The position numbers were made by a program, and so were the translations under genes. 45,010 bases of DNA, from positions 36,512-81,521 of the forward strand of contig JARXKK010000002.1 of the NCBI GenBank assembly GCA_030278895.1, read 5' to 3'. The notes below the pieces were generated by a model. That model saw nothing but the letters and a program-made list of their open reading frames with translations. It was not told the DNA's origin and searched no databases. Shown here piece after piece: positions 43,873 to 45,010 of the stretch. This stretch comes from Acidobacteriota bacterium. Its GTDB lineage: Bacteria > Acidobacteriota > Thermoanaerobaculia > UBA5066. The stretch's first letter is position 1, and every line of letters starts with the position of its first letter.

Positions 43873-45010
43873 TCACCAGAACGTGCTGATCTCGTCGTCT
43901 GATCTCGAGGGCGGGAGATCGACGAGGCGCGGATCGTTGCGGCGGAGACCGAGCCCCCACAGGCGCCGCTCCCAGCCCGCCGCGAGACGGGCCTTCGCCG
44001 CATACGGCAGCATGTCCACGCGATAGGTGAAGAGAACCCACGGACACGATTCAGGGTCGAGTCTGGGGACTTCCGCCATCCAAGTGCCTTTTCGTGCGCC
44101 TTCGCGGAAGAGCGAGTCGATGTACCAATCGCGCGTGCAGGGCGGCAGGAAGTAGGCCATTCCCGACGGGTCGAATATTCGATCGGAAGGAGACGCCATC
44201 CGGCGCAGCAGGCGGAGGGCGTCGACCTCGGGCTCTCGCGGGGCGGCCAGCGACGCCCAGTAGGCCTCCCCGACCGGATGGTGTGCCACGAAAGTCTGCA
44301 CGCAGATCGCCGCCGCCACCGCCGCGAGCGCCGCAAATCGCCCTCGGCCGCGCGCCCAGACCGGGAGGCGGCGCGCGATCAGGATCGCGGCGAAGGGTGC
44401 AGGCAGCGCCAACATGTAGGGCCACGGCATTGGGTGCACGAACGGAAACCCGAGGGTGACGACGAGAAAAAGGAGAGCCCAGACGTCCGGGTCCTCGCGC
44501 CACCCGCGCGGCCGGAGCCGCGCCAGATCGAGCGTCACCCCGAGGACAGCGGCGAGGGCGGCCAGCCAGAACGCGAGATCGCGGACGAAAGTCACTCCCA
44601 TGGAAGACTGCCAGGGCCAGAGACGCGATTCCACCGACACGCCGAGCCGCGAGAACACCGAGACAGTCGCGAAAACGTCTGGAAGGATTCCCAAGGATCC
44701 GGCGAGCACGATCCACGCCGCAGCCACGCCCGCCGCGCCGAAAAGCAGCCGCGCGAGCCTCCGCCGGTCGCCGCCGGCTCGCGCGACGCCGAACGCGAGC
44801 ACGGCTCCGCCGAGGAGGAGCCCCTTGACGTGGTGGGACGCGACGAAGGCGGCGACACCACCGAGCAGAGCGAAGTCCGACGTGCGCGCGCGCACGAGGA
44901 GACCGAACGCGACGAGGAGTCCCACGAGAATCGCGGCGTCGTACCGGAACTCGACGCCGTGCGCGACGAACGCGTACGAAAGGAGAGTGAGGGAGACCGC
45001 GGCGGCGGCC
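43873..45010 (-). CDS. Polytopic membrane protein, 5' part beyond window (glycosyltransferase-like)
   Basis: The reading frame stays open to the last base of the window, so at least 379 codons are present and the N-terminus is missing; the GTG used in the ORF track is internal. The visible part has about eight hydrophobic helices starting LTLLSYAFVAHGVEFRYDAAILVGLLVAFG, a motif common in mannosyltransferase-like membrane proteins, and a soluble C-terminal part with DRIFDPSGMAYFLPPCTRDWYIDSL. The activity is inferred only from general resemblance. It is 21 bases from the saccharopine-dehydrogenase-like gene, on the same strand. Confidence 0.65.
   Translation of the reverse strand, partial: AAAAVSLTLLSYAFVAHGVEFRYDAAILVGLLVAFGLLVRARTSDFALLGGVAAFVASHHVKGLLLGGAVLAFGVARAGGDRRRLARLLFGAAGVAAAWIVLAGSLGILPDVFATVSVFSRLGVSVESRLWPWQSSMGVTFVRDLAFWLAALAAVLGVTLDLARLRPRGWREDPDVWALLFLVVTLGFPFVHPMPWPYMLALPAPFAAILIARRLPVWARGRGRFAALAAVAAAICVQTFVAHHPVGEAYWASLAAPREPEVDALRLLRRMASPSDRIFDPSGMAYFLPPCTRDWYIDSLFREGARKGTWMAEVPRLDPESCPWVLFTYRVDMLPYAAKARLAAGWERRLWGLGLRRNDPRLVDLPPSRSDDEISTFW

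Overview
The window looks like chromosome of a GC-rich (about 70% by eye) Gram-negative bacterium. Evidence for an outer membrane is a signal-peptide beta-barrel porin ending in Phe, plus several periplasmic proteins. The gene mix (S53 peptidase, YVTN/phosphoesterase protein, slipin, DUF1015-SerA pair, GH63-like glucosidase, MNIO/RiPP cluster, many mannosyltransferase-like membrane proteins) would suit Acidobacteriota or a similar soil/sediment lineage; that placement is inference. Genes are very tightly packed (36 CDS, many ATGA-type overlaps) and no gene-free stretch exceeds 200 bases. I see no tRNA, rRNA, IS element, phage gene or CRISPR array.

Layout. 1-3.6 kb: two convergent polytopic glycosyltransferase-type proteins. 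3.7-6.2 kb: carbon-starvation transporter CstA and an exported protein of unknown function. 6.3-9.1 kb: lipocalin-like protein, S53 (sedolisin) peptidase and a YdjM-like membrane protein. 9.1-11.6 kb: secreted beta-propeller/phosphoesterase. 11.8-13.2 kb: dihydrolipoyl dehydrogenase. 13.3-16.7 kb: a four-gene overlapping operon, ApbE flavin transferase - porin - exported FMN-binding protein - small cytochrome-b-like membrane protein, behind a promoter carrying a Fur-like box. 16.7-18.1 kb: slipin and GntR regulator with a palindromic operator. 18.1-22.0 kb: Rrf2 regulator divergent from a sulfate ABC transporter whose two permeases are fused in one ORF. 22.0-26.7 kb: GH63-like glucosidase and glycogen debranching enzyme. 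26.85-28.9 kb: a bufferin-type RiPP cluster (Cys-rich precursor with four C-x5-C-x5-C repeats, DUF692/MNIO enzyme, DUF2063 partner), convergent with a periplasmic thioredoxin-like protein. 29.5-35.2 kb: membrane protein, LOG, Nudix, acyl-CoA synthetase, PAS protein. 35.2-40.7 kb: SerA, DUF1015, RRM protein, amidohydrolase, second hydroxyacid dehydrogenase. 40.8-45.0 kb: ABC exporter, saccharopine-dehydrogenase-like protein and a truncated membrane protein running off the window.

The most interesting systems are (1) the MNIO/RiPP cluster, whose precursor has a regular 12-cysteine core behind a twin-arginine leader, (2) the putatively iron-regulated flavin/heme electron-transfer operon, and (3) the Rrf2-sulfate module, with an IscR-like operator, a cysteine-free Rrf2 protein and a CysT-CysW fusion.
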